Shown here piece after piece: positions 52,683 through 61,115 of a DNA stretch of 64,000 nucleotides. The DNA is taken from positions 4,162,001-4,226,000 of the forward strand of contig NZ_CP019980.1 in assembly GCF_002982115.1 (NCBI RefSeq), read 5' to 3'. The stretch comes from Lysinibacillus sphaericus (GTDB taxonomy: Bacteria; Bacillota; Bacilli; Bacillales_A; Planococcaceae). Both the position numbers and the translations under genes were made by a program. The notes beneath the pieces were generated by a model that searched no databases, had not been told where the DNA came from, and saw only the letters and a list, made by a program, of their open reading frames with translations. Within the stretch, counting starts at the first letter, position 1; every line of letters starts with the position of its first letter.

Positions 52683-53825
52683 TTAACAGCCAATTAGACG
52701 AGAAATAACGAGACGTTGAATTTCAGATGTTCCTTCACCGATTTCCATTAACTTAATATCACGCAAATGACGTTCTACATCATATTCCTTCATATAACCT
52801 GAACCACCATGAATTTGAATGGCTTGATTACAAGTACGGAAGCCCATCTCAGAAGCAAATAATTTCGCCATCGCTGCCTCTTTAGCAAATGGTTTTTTCT
52901 GATCTTTAAGCCACGCTGCTTTATGTACTAGCGTACGAGCTAGCTCAATTTCCATTGCCATATCTGCCAACTTAAACTGTATTGCTTGAAACTTGGCGAT
53001 TGGTGCCCCAAACTGCTCTCGTTCATTGGCATACTTTAATGCTTTTTCATATGCAGATTGTGCAATGCCGACTGATAGCGCAGCTATGGAAATACGGCCA
53101 CCATCCAATGTATTTAAAAATTGACTGAATCCACGTTTTTCGTCCCCTAATAAATTCGTTCTTGGTACGCGAACATTTTGCAAAATAATTTCACAAGTAT
53201 TGGAACCACGCACACCCATCTTGTCATAATTACAATTGATTGTGACACCAGGCGTATTCGTTGGCACAATAATGGATGAAATGATTTTTTTGCCATCTTC
53301 ACGTTTACCTGTTACTGCCGTGACAATAATTTGGCGCGCATGACCTGCATTGGTAATCCAGCATTTTTCTCCGTTAATAACGTAATCATCACCATCTATA
53401 ACTGCTGTTGTACGGGTACCGCCAGCATCAGACCCCGCATTAGGTTCCGTTAAGCCGAAAGCACCTAATGTTTCCCCTTTCGCTAAAGGAACAAGCCATT
53501 CACGCTTTTGCTCTTCCGTACCAAAATTATAAATAGGAGCAGCGCCTAAGCTTACTGCTGCTGCATAGCTTAAACCCGTACCACCACACGCACGTCCAAT
53601 TTCTTCAACAGCTATTGCATAGGAAACCGTGTCTCCTCCAGAACCACCATATTCCTCTGGAAACGGGATACCTAATAAGCCTAGCTCAGCCATTTTTTCA
53701 AAGCTTTCTATTCTCATTGTTGATGTCTCGTCGACTTCACGAGCATAAGGTTTAATCTCTTTCTCTGCAAAATCACGTACCATGTCTCGAATCATCGCTT
53801 GCTCTTTCGTTAGTTCAAAGTTCAT
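52683..53825 (-). CDS. yngJ: Acyl-CoA dehydrogenase (isovaleryl-CoA type) YngJ
   Basis: The 380-residue flavoprotein starts MNFELTKEQAMIRDMVRDF; GGGGGA lies 8 bases before this ATG and only 2 before the ATG at 53831. Family signatures are GAFGLTEPNAGSDAGGTRT, and near the C-terminus QIHGGSGYMKEYDVERHLRDIKLMEIGEGTSEIQ. In context it oxidises isovaleryl-CoA to 3-methylcrotonyl-CoA, the first CoA-level step of leucine breakdown. It is the first structural gene of the operon, right after the palindromic operator. Confidence 0.9.
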   Translation of the reverse strand: MNFELTKEQAMIRDMVRDFAEKEIKPYAREVDETSTMRIESFEKMAELGLLGIPFPEEYGGSGGDTVSYAIAVEEIGRACGGTGLSYAAAVSLGAAPIYNFGTEEQKREWLVPLAKGETLGAFGLTEPNAGSDAGGTRTTAVIDGDDYVINGEKCWITNAGHARQIIVTAVTGKREDGKKIISSIIVPTNTPGVTINCNYDKMGVRGSNTCEIILQNVRVPRTNLLGDEKRGFSQFLNTLDGGRISIAALSVGIAQSAYEKALKYANEREQFGAPIAKFQAIQFKLADMAMEIELARTLVHKAAWLKDQKKPFAKEAAMAKLFASEMGFRTCNQAIQIHGGSGYMKEYDVERHLRDIKLMEIGEGTSEIQRLVISRLIGC

Positions 53826-53892
53826 TCCCATTTCCCCCTAATATCCAATTTGCCATAGCGGAATTCATTCAGACGACAGTTACACAATATTT

Positions 53893-53910
53893 AGACCGAC
53901 TAGTCGGTCT
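53893..53910. promoter_or_regulatory. Probable TetR-type operator of the leucine operon
   Basis: AGACCGACTAGTCGGTCT is a perfect 18-bp palindrome. It lies 3 bases past the stop of the TetR gene and about 68 bases before the yngJ start. Its length and symmetry fit a TetR-family operator, so the neighbouring regulator probably represses yngJ-E from here. Confidence 0.75.
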
Positions 53911-53913
53911 GTA

Positions 53914-54570
53914 CTAAACATTAATAAAACCAGCTTGTTCTTCTGGCTTCATCTTTACCATAAATTGAGTTGCTTCTTCCATAGCTTGGTCTGTCACAAT
54001 TGCTCGTAATATCATATCTGTAAATACTTCTGTAATTTCCTCCATTGTTAACGGACCCGTTTGTTTAAACCACATATATGTCCAGTTAATCATCCCTACA
54101 ATGGCCATTGTTACAATTGTACAAGGCAATTCAGCACGAAAATCCTTTGTCTGTTGCCCTTCTTCAATTACCTTTTGTAAAATATCCCGATATTGATCCC
54201 GCTTCTTATGAATGATTGCACTATATTCTTCTGATAAAGAACGGCTTTCCTCATAAAATACGGTAATATGAGATTGGTATACATCAAACACTTGGGTCAA
54301 CGTTTGAAGCATTGCACATAAGCGTTTAATCGGTGTATCGTATTTGTCATACGCTTCCTGTGACTGTTTAATCACATAGGAAATAAACACGTCATGAACC
54401 TCATACAACAGTTCATCTTTCGATTTAAAATTATGATAAAACCCACCTTTTGATGCGCCAATATACTCCACAATGCGTTCAACTGTTACATTGTGATAGC
54501 CATCTTGCTGAAACAGTACTACAGAAGCATCTACAATTCTTTGTTTTAACGTTTTTTTTACCATAGGCAT
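53914..54570 (-). CDS. TetR-family regulator of the yng operon
   Basis: The 218-residue protein has an N-terminal TetR helix-turn-helix (LKQRIVDASVVLFQQDGYHNVTVERIVEYIGASKGGFYHNFKSKDELLYEV) and a helical ligand-binding domain. It probably senses an acyl-CoA and controls the adjacent leucine operon through the palindrome at 53893. B. subtilis runs this operon under sigma-E; I know of no TetR gene there, so regulation may differ. GAAGGATG precedes the ATG. Confidence 0.87.
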   Translation of the reverse strand: MPMVKKTLKQRIVDASVVLFQQDGYHNVTVERIVEYIGASKGGFYHNFKSKDELLYEVHDVFISYVIKQSQEAYDKYDTPIKRLCAMLQTLTQVFDVYQSHITVFYEESRSLSEEYSAIIHKKRDQYRDILQKVIEEGQQTKDFRAELPCTIVTMAIVGMINWTYMWFKQTGPLTMEEITEVFTDMILRAIVTDQAMEEATQFMVKMKPEEQAGFINV

Positions 54571-54820
54571 CTATCATCCTTCTTTTATAACACTTACCCC
54601 TTTGTTCCCTATAACTAGGACTAACATTTTCTTAATTTTCCTAATTATAAAAACTATGACACTCTAAATATAGCATCACAAAAAATCACTGTCTAGTTTA
54701 AAAAAGAATTTTAATGACATTAAAAAGAAAATAAACTACATTAAACAGAATAAAATAATGTACCACTTCCACAAAACACATACAATAACTGTATGCACAC
54801 CATTTAAAATTCATTACTTG
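54571..54820. other. Intergenic stretch upstream of the TetR gene
   Basis: An AT-rich gap with short purine-rich runs. It should hold the tetR promoter. No gene or strong hairpin is seen. Confidence 0.5.
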
Positions 54821-54845
54821 CGTGCCAGTCACTCAAACAATTTAT
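54821..54845. repeat. GTGCC short dispersed repeat, copy 6
   Basis: Reads CGTGCCAGTCAC, then TCAAACAATTTATAAAA. Same orientation as copies 1 and 2. Confidence 0.6.
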
Positions 54846-54908
54846 AAAAAATACCTCGAGGCGTTGGTGTCGATGCCGAAAGTAGCACGCTGATATAACC
54901 TTATACAA

Positions 54909-54951
54909 ACAAAACCAGCAAAACATCTTTCCGATGTCCTACTGGTTTTGT
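54909..54951 (-). terminator. Terminator after the beta-lactamase-fold hydrolase gene
   Basis: ACAAAACCAG pairs with CTGGTTTTGT, and inside it ACATC pairs with GATGT, so the hairpin is compound. A T-rich stretch follows on the minus strand. Confidence 0.75.
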
Positions 54952-54973
54952 TGAAGTCCCTCTTGAATTGTAG

Positions 54974-57052
54974 CTAGTTCAACGTGATTGCAAATTCCGA
55001 ATTCGATGCACCAGCAAATACAACCGTTCCGTTCTTCGGCAGTTTTACTTTGTTATTGCCATTTACAACAGTAAAATTAATACATAATCCCTTGTCATCA
55101 TACACCGCAAACGAACTATTTGATGGCAACTCCACCGTCATCGTTTTCCCTGCTAACGCTTCCGGGATTGTAAACCAGCTCGCATGTCCATTTGCTTGTA
55201 GTGTAACTTTGGATGATTGGCTTGCATCAAGCGGTTTTAAGTTGGATTCACTTACGTATAAAAATCCGGACATCTCTAAATATTCATCGTCACCTTCTGT
55301 ATAGAAACGGGTTTCCGTCGTATCACGTCCACCCATCACAGGTATTTGGAGCTGATGCATCGCCGTGTTAGGGCCTGTAATCTTACTGCTTCCCCAATAG
55401 CCTTCCATCGCTTCCTTGCTATTAATTTGGATAGGCACGATTGGTGCAAAATATAGCAAAGAACTAAATTTCTCACTCACAAGATAAAACTTGACACCTT
55501 CTCGCTTTGCCCATGCGGCAGCTGTTTCCTTCGGTAGCACATTGTCTTCAAGTTTCTCGGCTACATAATGCGTAATTGCTATTTGCCCTAAATCTGGCAG
55601 AGACGAATATGTGCTCTCCTTCAAATAAGTTCGTCCATTCTTCTCCGTGACGAAGTTAAGCTTGGCGGTACCATTCTCATTCATAAAGCTTCCATCGGCA
55701 GTATATATATATTTTTCTTCTGGATTAGTTGGCAAGATTAGTTCGTCATTCTTCGTAATTTCTATTTTGAAATGACCGGAACTATTGCCGTAAAAACCTG
55801 CATTCTTTGCTAGGTCTTCAGGCATTTTGTCCTTGACTGGCTTGCCAAAGGATTTACTCGGCTTGATGTCCTTAATTGTGCCCTTCTCTTTAAGCGCCGC
55901 GAGCAGTATTTCAGTCGCCATTAGTTGATTTGTCATACTGCTACCGCCAGATGATAACACAGCCATTGCCATCTTCTGTTCAGGAAGTACGACCAGTGAA
56001 GCATGTTGCAATCTCGTGTCGCCGCCTTTAGCCAAACCTTTTATCCCATATTCATTAAATGGATATAGTTTCACACTATCCCAACCAAGACCATAGTTGA
56101 TAATACTATCTCCATCCTCTGGCCACATTCCTTTTTTATATTCCTCTTGCTCCATCGCCTGAACTGCCTTGTCAGAGAGGATTCCTTTTTCCTGTCCCAT
56201 AAATATTTGTGAGAATTGCACAACATCTTCGGCAGTGGAAGAAATCCCTCCCGTACCAATCACATTCACTGATTCAGGTGGAAGCTGTCCTTGATATGTT
56301 GGAAAATAAAGTCCTGCCCGCTTATCATTTTCCCATTCGTCCTGTGGCGTTTTCGTATGATTTAGCTTTAAAGGTTCTGTAAACTGTTGATGGATAAATT
56401 CCGTAAAGCTCATACCGCTGACTCTTTCAACCATTATCTCGGCTAGCGTAAAACCGTCGTTGCAGTATACTGAGAACGCGCCAGGATCAGCCTTCAATTG
56501 TTGGTTGGACAATTGGCGTAACAAGTTATCATGGGCATAAGTATCATTATCGTTAAATAAAAAAGTATTAGTAAACGTACTACCTTGCAAGCCAGAGGAG
56601 TGGTTTAATAGCATACGTGGCGTAATGCTTTTGTAACGCTCATCTTTCATCTTGAAATCAGGAATATAGTGGACAACAGGTTCATCCAAATCGACTTTTC
56701 CTTCATCGACCAATTTCATAACAGCTGCAGTTGCATACATTTTACTGACTGAACCAATCCCGTATAAAGTATCTTTAGTCAGCGGCTGTTTCCCTTCCAT
56801 ATCATTCTTGCCTGTCTGACCTGACAAAACAAGTTTACCATTATCAATTAGCGCATACTGCACGCTAGTCGTCTCATAGGAATTCGTAATTAGCGCAGCC
56901 TTCTCTTCCGCAATCTTTTTTAGTTCTTGACTAGCTAATTCTTGGCTAGCCACAACCGCAGTCTGACTGTTAGAAAACGCCAACGCCCCAGTTGGTAGAC
57001 TTATTGATAATGCTAGTGTAGCGGCTAACACCGCAGATAGTTTATTTTTCAT
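54974..57052 (-). CDS. Secreted serine hydrolase, beta-lactamase/PBP-like fold with C-terminal extension
   Basis: The 692-residue protein has a signal peptide (MKNKLSAVLAATLALSISLP, cleavage near ALAFSN). A class C beta-lactamase-type domain follows, with the SxxK motif GIGSVSKMYATA (Ser101) and the YxN-like YCNDGF near residue 215. Its motif region HSSGLQG and GGISSTAEDVVQFS are typical of D-aminopeptidase or esterase-like relatives such as PbpE. The last 300 or so residues are a beta-rich extension. The start at 57052 follows AGGGGG; the longer frame start at 57115 is unlikely. True substrate is unknown; such proteins are often not beta-lactamases. Confidence 0.85.
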   Translation of the reverse strand: MKNKLSAVLAATLALSISLPTGALAFSNSQTAVVASQELASQELKKIAEEKAALITNSYETTSVQYALIDNGKLVLSGQTGKNDMEGKQPLTKDTLYGIGSVSKMYATAAVMKLVDEGKVDLDEPVVHYIPDFKMKDERYKSITPRMLLNHSSGLQGSTFTNTFLFNDNDTYAHDNLLRQLSNQQLKADPGAFSVYCNDGFTLAEIMVERVSGMSFTEFIHQQFTEPLKLNHTKTPQDEWENDKRAGLYFPTYQGQLPPESVNVIGTGGISSTAEDVVQFSQIFMGQEKGILSDKAVQAMEQEEYKKGMWPEDGDSIINYGLGWDSVKLYPFNEYGIKGLAKGGDTRLQHASLVVLPEQKMAMAVLSSGGSSMTNQLMATEILLAALKEKGTIKDIKPSKSFGKPVKDKMPEDLAKNAGFYGNSSGHFKIEITKNDELILPTNPEEKYIYTADGSFMNENGTAKLNFVTEKNGRTYLKESTYSSLPDLGQIAITHYVAEKLEDNVLPKETAAAWAKREGVKFYLVSEKFSSLLYFAPIVPIQINSKEAMEGYWGSSKITGPNTAMHQLQIPVMGGRDTTETRFYTEGDDEYLEMSGFLYVSESNLKPLDASQSSKVTLQANGHASWFTIPEALAGKTMTVELPSNSSFAVYDDKGLCINFTVVNGNNKVKLPKNGTVVFAGASNSEFAITLN

Positions 57053-57603
57053 AATTGCCCCCTTAGATAAGTAATCAATTTCATTGCTTCTACCTTGTTT
57101 AGCAGTATAGCTCAACTAATCTAGATCAGAACCTCTCCTTCCAACTAATTTGGTAAATATCCACAGCAAATCTGTTATACACAAGATAACACAGTTTTGT
57201 TATTACAGTCAAATATTTCTATTAATATAAATATCAAACAAAAAAATCTCTCCACTATAGCGTGGAGATGATGTTAATTTTCTTATGTCCTCCGTTCACA
57301 TAGTCTTTAAGTGCGGTGATTAAAATAACTGTTAGTGGAGAGAGTTGGTGTTTGAGAGTAATTGAAAAGTAAGAAGAACTAGCAGAAAAATATGGACTAC
57401 AAACTTCTTATTGAAAAGAAATGGAGCGTGGAGCTAAGAATATTACTTTACTAACGTTAGGCAAAATTCCAAAATACGGATTGGGGGACGGAGATTTTCT
57501 ACAAAATGCCCTCGAACATTGGTTAGGGAATTTTATTACTAATAATTTGTTGTTTCTACCTTTATGTACATATAAAATATATAGCTTAATCCTAAAAAAA
57601 TAT
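57053..57603. other. Gene-poor stretch with possible pseudogene remnants
   Basis: I see no convincing intact gene. Around 57360-57420 one plus-strand frame reads IEK-stop-EELAEKYGLQTSY-stop, loosely like a Spo0E-type small protein with stops, and a 65-residue frame at 57421-57618 has no clear support. A small hairpin CTCCAC/GTGGAG lies near 57253-57268. Confidence 0.3.
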
Positions 57604-57647
57604 CTCCCTGTTGGATAAACAGATTAATCTGGCTATCCAACAGGGAG
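57604..57647 (-). terminator. Long hairpin with T-run on the minus strand
   Basis: CTCCCTGTTGGATA and TATCCAACAGGGAG form a perfect 14-bp stem with a 16-base loop, followed by ATATTTTTTT on the minus strand. It lies about 300 bases past topB, so it may be a distal terminator of topB or of a lost gene. Confidence 0.6.
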
Positions 57648-57896
57648 CAAATCAAATGCATGTATTTCATTAAGAGCGCTACGTTAAATAGCGATTCTAT
57701 GCCTCGTTTAGCTGTTTGTTAGCTAGTAATATTCTAAATACCATACCAATGTCTTTAGAATATAATAGACCTACGATATGCTGCAAAGATTTATTTTTTA
57801 CATCGAGAAGCTTCTGGTTTAGGTCAATTTATTAGTGGTACCGATATTGAAACATATTTGCCAGAATGAAAACTAAATTTCTACTAGTTAACAGTC

Positions 57897-57926
57897 TATG
57901 GGCAAATTCTATTGAATTTGCCCATA
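57897..57926 (-). terminator. Strong hairpin after topB
   Basis: TATGGGCAAATTC and GAATTTGCCCATA form a perfect 13-bp stem with a 4-base loop 20 bases past the topB stop. There is no long T-run, so it may act as an RNA 3' end stabiliser or a weak terminator. Confidence 0.6.
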
Positions 57927-57946
57927 GTCCTAAATCTTCCGATGAT

Positions 57947-60142
57947 TTAATTATCAGAGTTAAAGCCTTTTAATAGATCTGCAAACGGATTATTCAAAGG
58001 TTCTTCTTCTTTTGCTTGTTGTTTCAAATACTTTTGTACACTTCGCTTATCCACTTTTCCGCCACCTTCTTTTTTGCGACGAGCTTCAAAGGCAGATAAT
58101 TTTTCACGATGTCCGCATTTGCATACGAAGATTTGACCATCGCCTTCACCACGTAACTCTAGTTTTTTCTTACATTGAGGACAACGAGCGTTCGTTATGC
58201 GAGCTACATTTTTCTTGTATCCACATTCACGATCTTGGCATACAAGCATCTTACCTTTCTTACCGTTCACTTCAAGCATTGGTTTGTTGCAATCAGGGCA
58301 TGATTTCGTTGAAATATTATCATGTTTATACTTCTTATCGCTTGATTTGATTTCTGCAACTATTTTTTTCGTGTGTTGCTTCATTTCATTGATAAATACT
58401 TCTTTCTTCAATTTCCCTTTTGCAATCAACTCCAACTTTTGTTCCCATTCAGCAGTCGTTGCAGGTGAGCGTAATTCTTCAGGCACTAAATCTAATAGCT
58501 GGCGACCTTTTGAAGTAATATAAATTTCTTTACCGCCTCGTTGCTCAATCATAAAGGAATTAAAAAGCTTATCAATAATATCGGCACGCGTTGCTACAGT
58601 ACCTAATCCCCCCGTTGATTTTAAAGTATCGGCTAACTGTTTATCATTACTCTCTAAATACTTTGTCGGGTTTTCCATCGCAGATAGTAATGTTGCTTCA
58701 TTAAAACGTGCTGGGGGCTTTGTTTGACCCGTTGTTTGTGCAATTAAATGAACTTCTAATGTTGTGCCATTTTCGATTCGAGGGAAAACTTGCTCTTTTA
58801 AGTCGTCATTCGATTCCTCATCATCAAAGCGGTTTTCATATACCTCCTTCCAACCAGCTACAGTAATTGTTTTTCCTTTTGCAACAAAATTTTCATCACT
58901 AATTTTCGCGCGTAACGTTAATTGTTCAAATTCATGTGCTGGGAAAAATACCGCTAAGAAACGTTTTACAACTAAATCATAAATCTTACGTTCTTTATCA
59001 TTAAAGTTTGCGAAATTTACGTATTCTTCAGTTGGAATGATCGCATGGTGATCAGAAACTTTAGCATCGTCTACAAACGCTTTAGTTGCTTTTATAGGTT
59101 TAGATAAAATTTTATTAGCAAACGGGCGGTATTCGCCAATTCCGCATGCTTTTAGACGTTCTGGTAACGTTGCTACGATATCGCTTGAAATATATCGTGA
59201 ATCAGTACGAGGATACGTTAATACTTTATGTTGCTCATATAGCTTTTGCATAATATTTAAAGTTTCTTTCGCAGAGTAACCAAAAATTTTATTCGCATCG
59301 CGTTGTAATTCTGTTAAATCATACAGCCCAGGTGCAAACGATTTTTTAGGCTTACGCTCTACTTCAATTACCTTTGCGTTGTTGTTACCTAGTTTTTTAA
59401 CGATGGTATCGATTTTACCTTTTTCAAAGCTACGGCTATTGCCTTTTGCATCTTGCCAAGTAAGTTTTAAATTATCTTTTGTTTTTGCTTCAATACCGTA
59501 ATATGTTTGAGGTTTAAAATTTTTAATTTCTTCTTCGCGAGCTGCAACCATGGCAACAACAGGTGTTTGGACACGCCCGCAGTTTAATTGTGCATTAAAA
59601 CGTGTTGTTAAAGCACGTGTTGCATTCAATCCGATATACCAGTCAGCTTCACTACGAGCTACAGCAGCATGATATAGATTTTCATAATTTTTGCCTGGTT
59701 TAAGATTGTCAAAGCCCTCTTTAATTGCTTTGTCGGTTACAGAAGAAATCCATAGACGTTTGATTGGCTTTTTAGTGTTTGCTTTTTCAATGATCCAGCG
59801 TGCTACTAATTCGCCCTCTCTCCCAGCATCTGTAGCTACAATTATTTCTTTTACATCATTTCGAGTTAGTTGCGATTTCACCGCATTATATTGTTTACCT
59901 GTTTGCTTCATTACAACCAATTTCATGCGTTCCGGAAGCATTGGTAAATCTTCTAAATTCCATGTTTTATACTTCACGTCATATGCTTCTGGGTCCGCTA
60001 ATGTTACAAGATGTCCCAGTGCCCACGTCACAATATATTTGTCGCCTTCTAAAAAACCATTCCCTTTTTTTGTGCATTTTAGTACATTTGCGATGTCACG
60101 CGCAACGGATGGTTTTTCGGCAATTACTAAACTTTTTGCCAT
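57947..60142 (-). CDS. topB: DNA topoisomerase III
   Basis: TopB is a type IA topoisomerase that resolves entangled or recombining DNA. The 731-residue protein has a TOPRIM domain (SLVIAEKPSVARDIANVL; VATDAGREGELVARW), the active-site Tyr310 in LTYPRTDSRYI, the GLGTVATRADII segment, and C-terminal zinc-ribbon-like motifs (CPDCNKPM...CQDRECGYKK; CPQCKKKLELRGEGDGQIFVCKCG). The basic tail KKEGGGKVDKRSVQKYLKQQ completes it. Length fits Bacillus TopB. AAGGAG precedes the ATG. Confidence 0.95.
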   Translation of the reverse strand: MAKSLVIAEKPSVARDIANVLKCTKKGNGFLEGDKYIVTWALGHLVTLADPEAYDVKYKTWNLEDLPMLPERMKLVVMKQTGKQYNAVKSQLTRNDVKEIIVATDAGREGELVARWIIEKANTKKPIKRLWISSVTDKAIKEGFDNLKPGKNYENLYHAAVARSEADWYIGLNATRALTTRFNAQLNCGRVQTPVVAMVAAREEEIKNFKPQTYYGIEAKTKDNLKLTWQDAKGNSRSFEKGKIDTIVKKLGNNNAKVIEVERKPKKSFAPGLYDLTELQRDANKIFGYSAKETLNIMQKLYEQHKVLTYPRTDSRYISSDIVATLPERLKACGIGEYRPFANKILSKPIKATKAFVDDAKVSDHHAIIPTEEYVNFANFNDKERKIYDLVVKRFLAVFFPAHEFEQLTLRAKISDENFVAKGKTITVAGWKEVYENRFDDEESNDDLKEQVFPRIENGTTLEVHLIAQTTGQTKPPARFNEATLLSAMENPTKYLESNDKQLADTLKSTGGLGTVATRADIIDKLFNSFMIEQRGGKEIYITSKGRQLLDLVPEELRSPATTAEWEQKLELIAKGKLKKEVFINEMKQHTKKIVAEIKSSDKKYKHDNISTKSCPDCNKPMLEVNGKKGKMLVCQDRECGYKKNVARITNARCPQCKKKLELRGEGDGQIFVCKCGHREKLSAFEARRKKEGGGKVDKRSVQKYLKQQAKEEEPLNNPFADLLKGFNSDN

Positions 60143-60660
60143 ATTTTCATACTCCTTTACTTACATCTGTCATGTTAAATATACCACAAGTAAAGCGTTA
60201 TATTTTTTTAGCCACTCTTACTTAGAAGTCCTACTAAGGTGATGAGTGGAATTTTCAAAAATATTAAAGAATGATTTTAAGTATGCATAGGAAGGCTGCT
60301 AATTTATCAGGAGCAGCTAGGCAGTCTAGTTTAACGACAATTTTCATATGAAAATGTAGTTTCACATTGCAAACAACTGGTTCAATATTCAATGGGCTGT
60401 AGAGGAAAAGTTGTGTGAAATGATTAGTTGCGTCTTGAATTTTCTTTTTTTCATCTAGTAAAATGTACATAAACTAGTAAAACTTTTAACTGTTGCATCA
60501 TTCATCGTTCCATCCCTCATATTTGCCTATATTGTATTCCTTTAAGGTTTTATAATTAAACATTTACATAAAAAAGTATTTTTAAAACTGCATACTCCTA
60601 TTCCCTTAACATATATTGAATTGCCATAATATTCTCAAAATTATGAAGGAGGAGAAGAAA
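60143..60660. other. Intergenic stretch upstream of topB
   Basis: About 500 AT-rich bases. A minus-strand frame at 60264-60470 has no SD or recognisable protein features and is treated as chance. The region should hold the topB promoter and that of the 44-residue gene. Confidence 0.5.
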
Positions 60661-60795
60661 ATGCAAGCTCAAGACTTTAGACCACGAAATGTGATTATTA
60701 TTACGATTATTGTTGTTTTGTCACTTATTATTGGTCACGCGATTTATGTAGATTATATTGATGTTTCTTCATATGTAAATGAAATCGTTGAATAA
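60661..60795 (+). CDS. 44-residue single-helix membrane protein
   Basis: The frame encodes MQAQDFRPRNVIIITIIVVL, continues through one hydrophobic helix (about residues 11-25), and ends VDYIDVSSYVNEIVE. AAGGAGGAG lies about 6 bases before the ATG, a very strong SD. A hairpin with T-run lies downstream. The clear SD and the membrane helix with basic N-terminus support a real small gene; function unknown. Confidence 0.6.
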   Translation: MQAQDFRPRNVIIITIIVVLSLIIGHAIYVDYIDVSSYVNEIVE

Positions 60796-60903
60796 GTTCT
60801 AAGGTATTCCATTGGATTGTGCAAAACTGAATCAAAGTGAAGCTTGTGGCAGTCATTAATATGTAAGTGGAATCATGCCATAAATTTATATAGTAATAAA
60901 AAG

Positions 60904-60961
60904 AAGAATCTGCATAGCACTCTTTACTTTTACGAGGAGGGGTATAGGCAGATTCTTTTTT
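60904..60961 (+). terminator. Terminator-like hairpin after the 44-residue gene
   Basis: AAGAATCTGC and GCAGATTCTT form a perfect 10-bp stem with a 34-base loop, followed by a T-run. Confidence 0.6.
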
Positions 60962-60989
60962 CAACACTGATGGGAGTTTATAGTGCTTT

Positions 60990-61115
60990 CGCGGGTAAAA
61001 TGCTTTACTCCGCGGGTATTTCTCTCCCTTTCGCGGGTAAACACCTTTACTCCGCGGGTATTTCTCTCCCTTTCGCGGGTAAACCTCTTTACTCCGCGGG
61101 TATTTCGCAACCAGT
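60990..61115. repeat. Tandem 21-bp array, locus 2 (six units)
   Basis: Six consecutive units of exactly 21 bp each begin CGCGGGTA (starts 60990, 61011, 61032, 61053, 61074, 61095). They alternate between two versions: CGCGGGTAAA ending in CTTTACTC or similar, and CGCGGGTATT followed by TCTCTCCCTTT, so the higher-order repeat is 42 bp. The last unit ends at the stop of the minus-strand glycosyltransferase gene. Core resembles the array at 10563. Confidence 0.85.

Noticed and set aside
54974-57052. True beta-lactamase resistance gene
   Set aside because: The fold and SxxK/YxN motifs fit, but the large C-terminal extension and closest features point to esterase or peptidase relatives, so resistance is not claimed.
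57340-57420. Spo0E-like remnant
   Set aside because: The match EELAEKYGLQTS is short and interrupted by stops; not enough to call a pseudogene.
57770-57868. Short frame with EASGLGQFISGTDIETYLPE before a stop
   Set aside because: It looks like the end of a decayed gene, but it has no start or recognisable family.
60264-60470. 68-residue minus-strand frame upstream of topB
   Set aside because: No SD, no recognisable fold, and codon use like non-coding sequence.
60990-61115. Possible CRISPR array
   Set aside because: Units are 21 bp with most of the sequence repeated between alternating units; there are no distinct spacers and no cas genes nearby.
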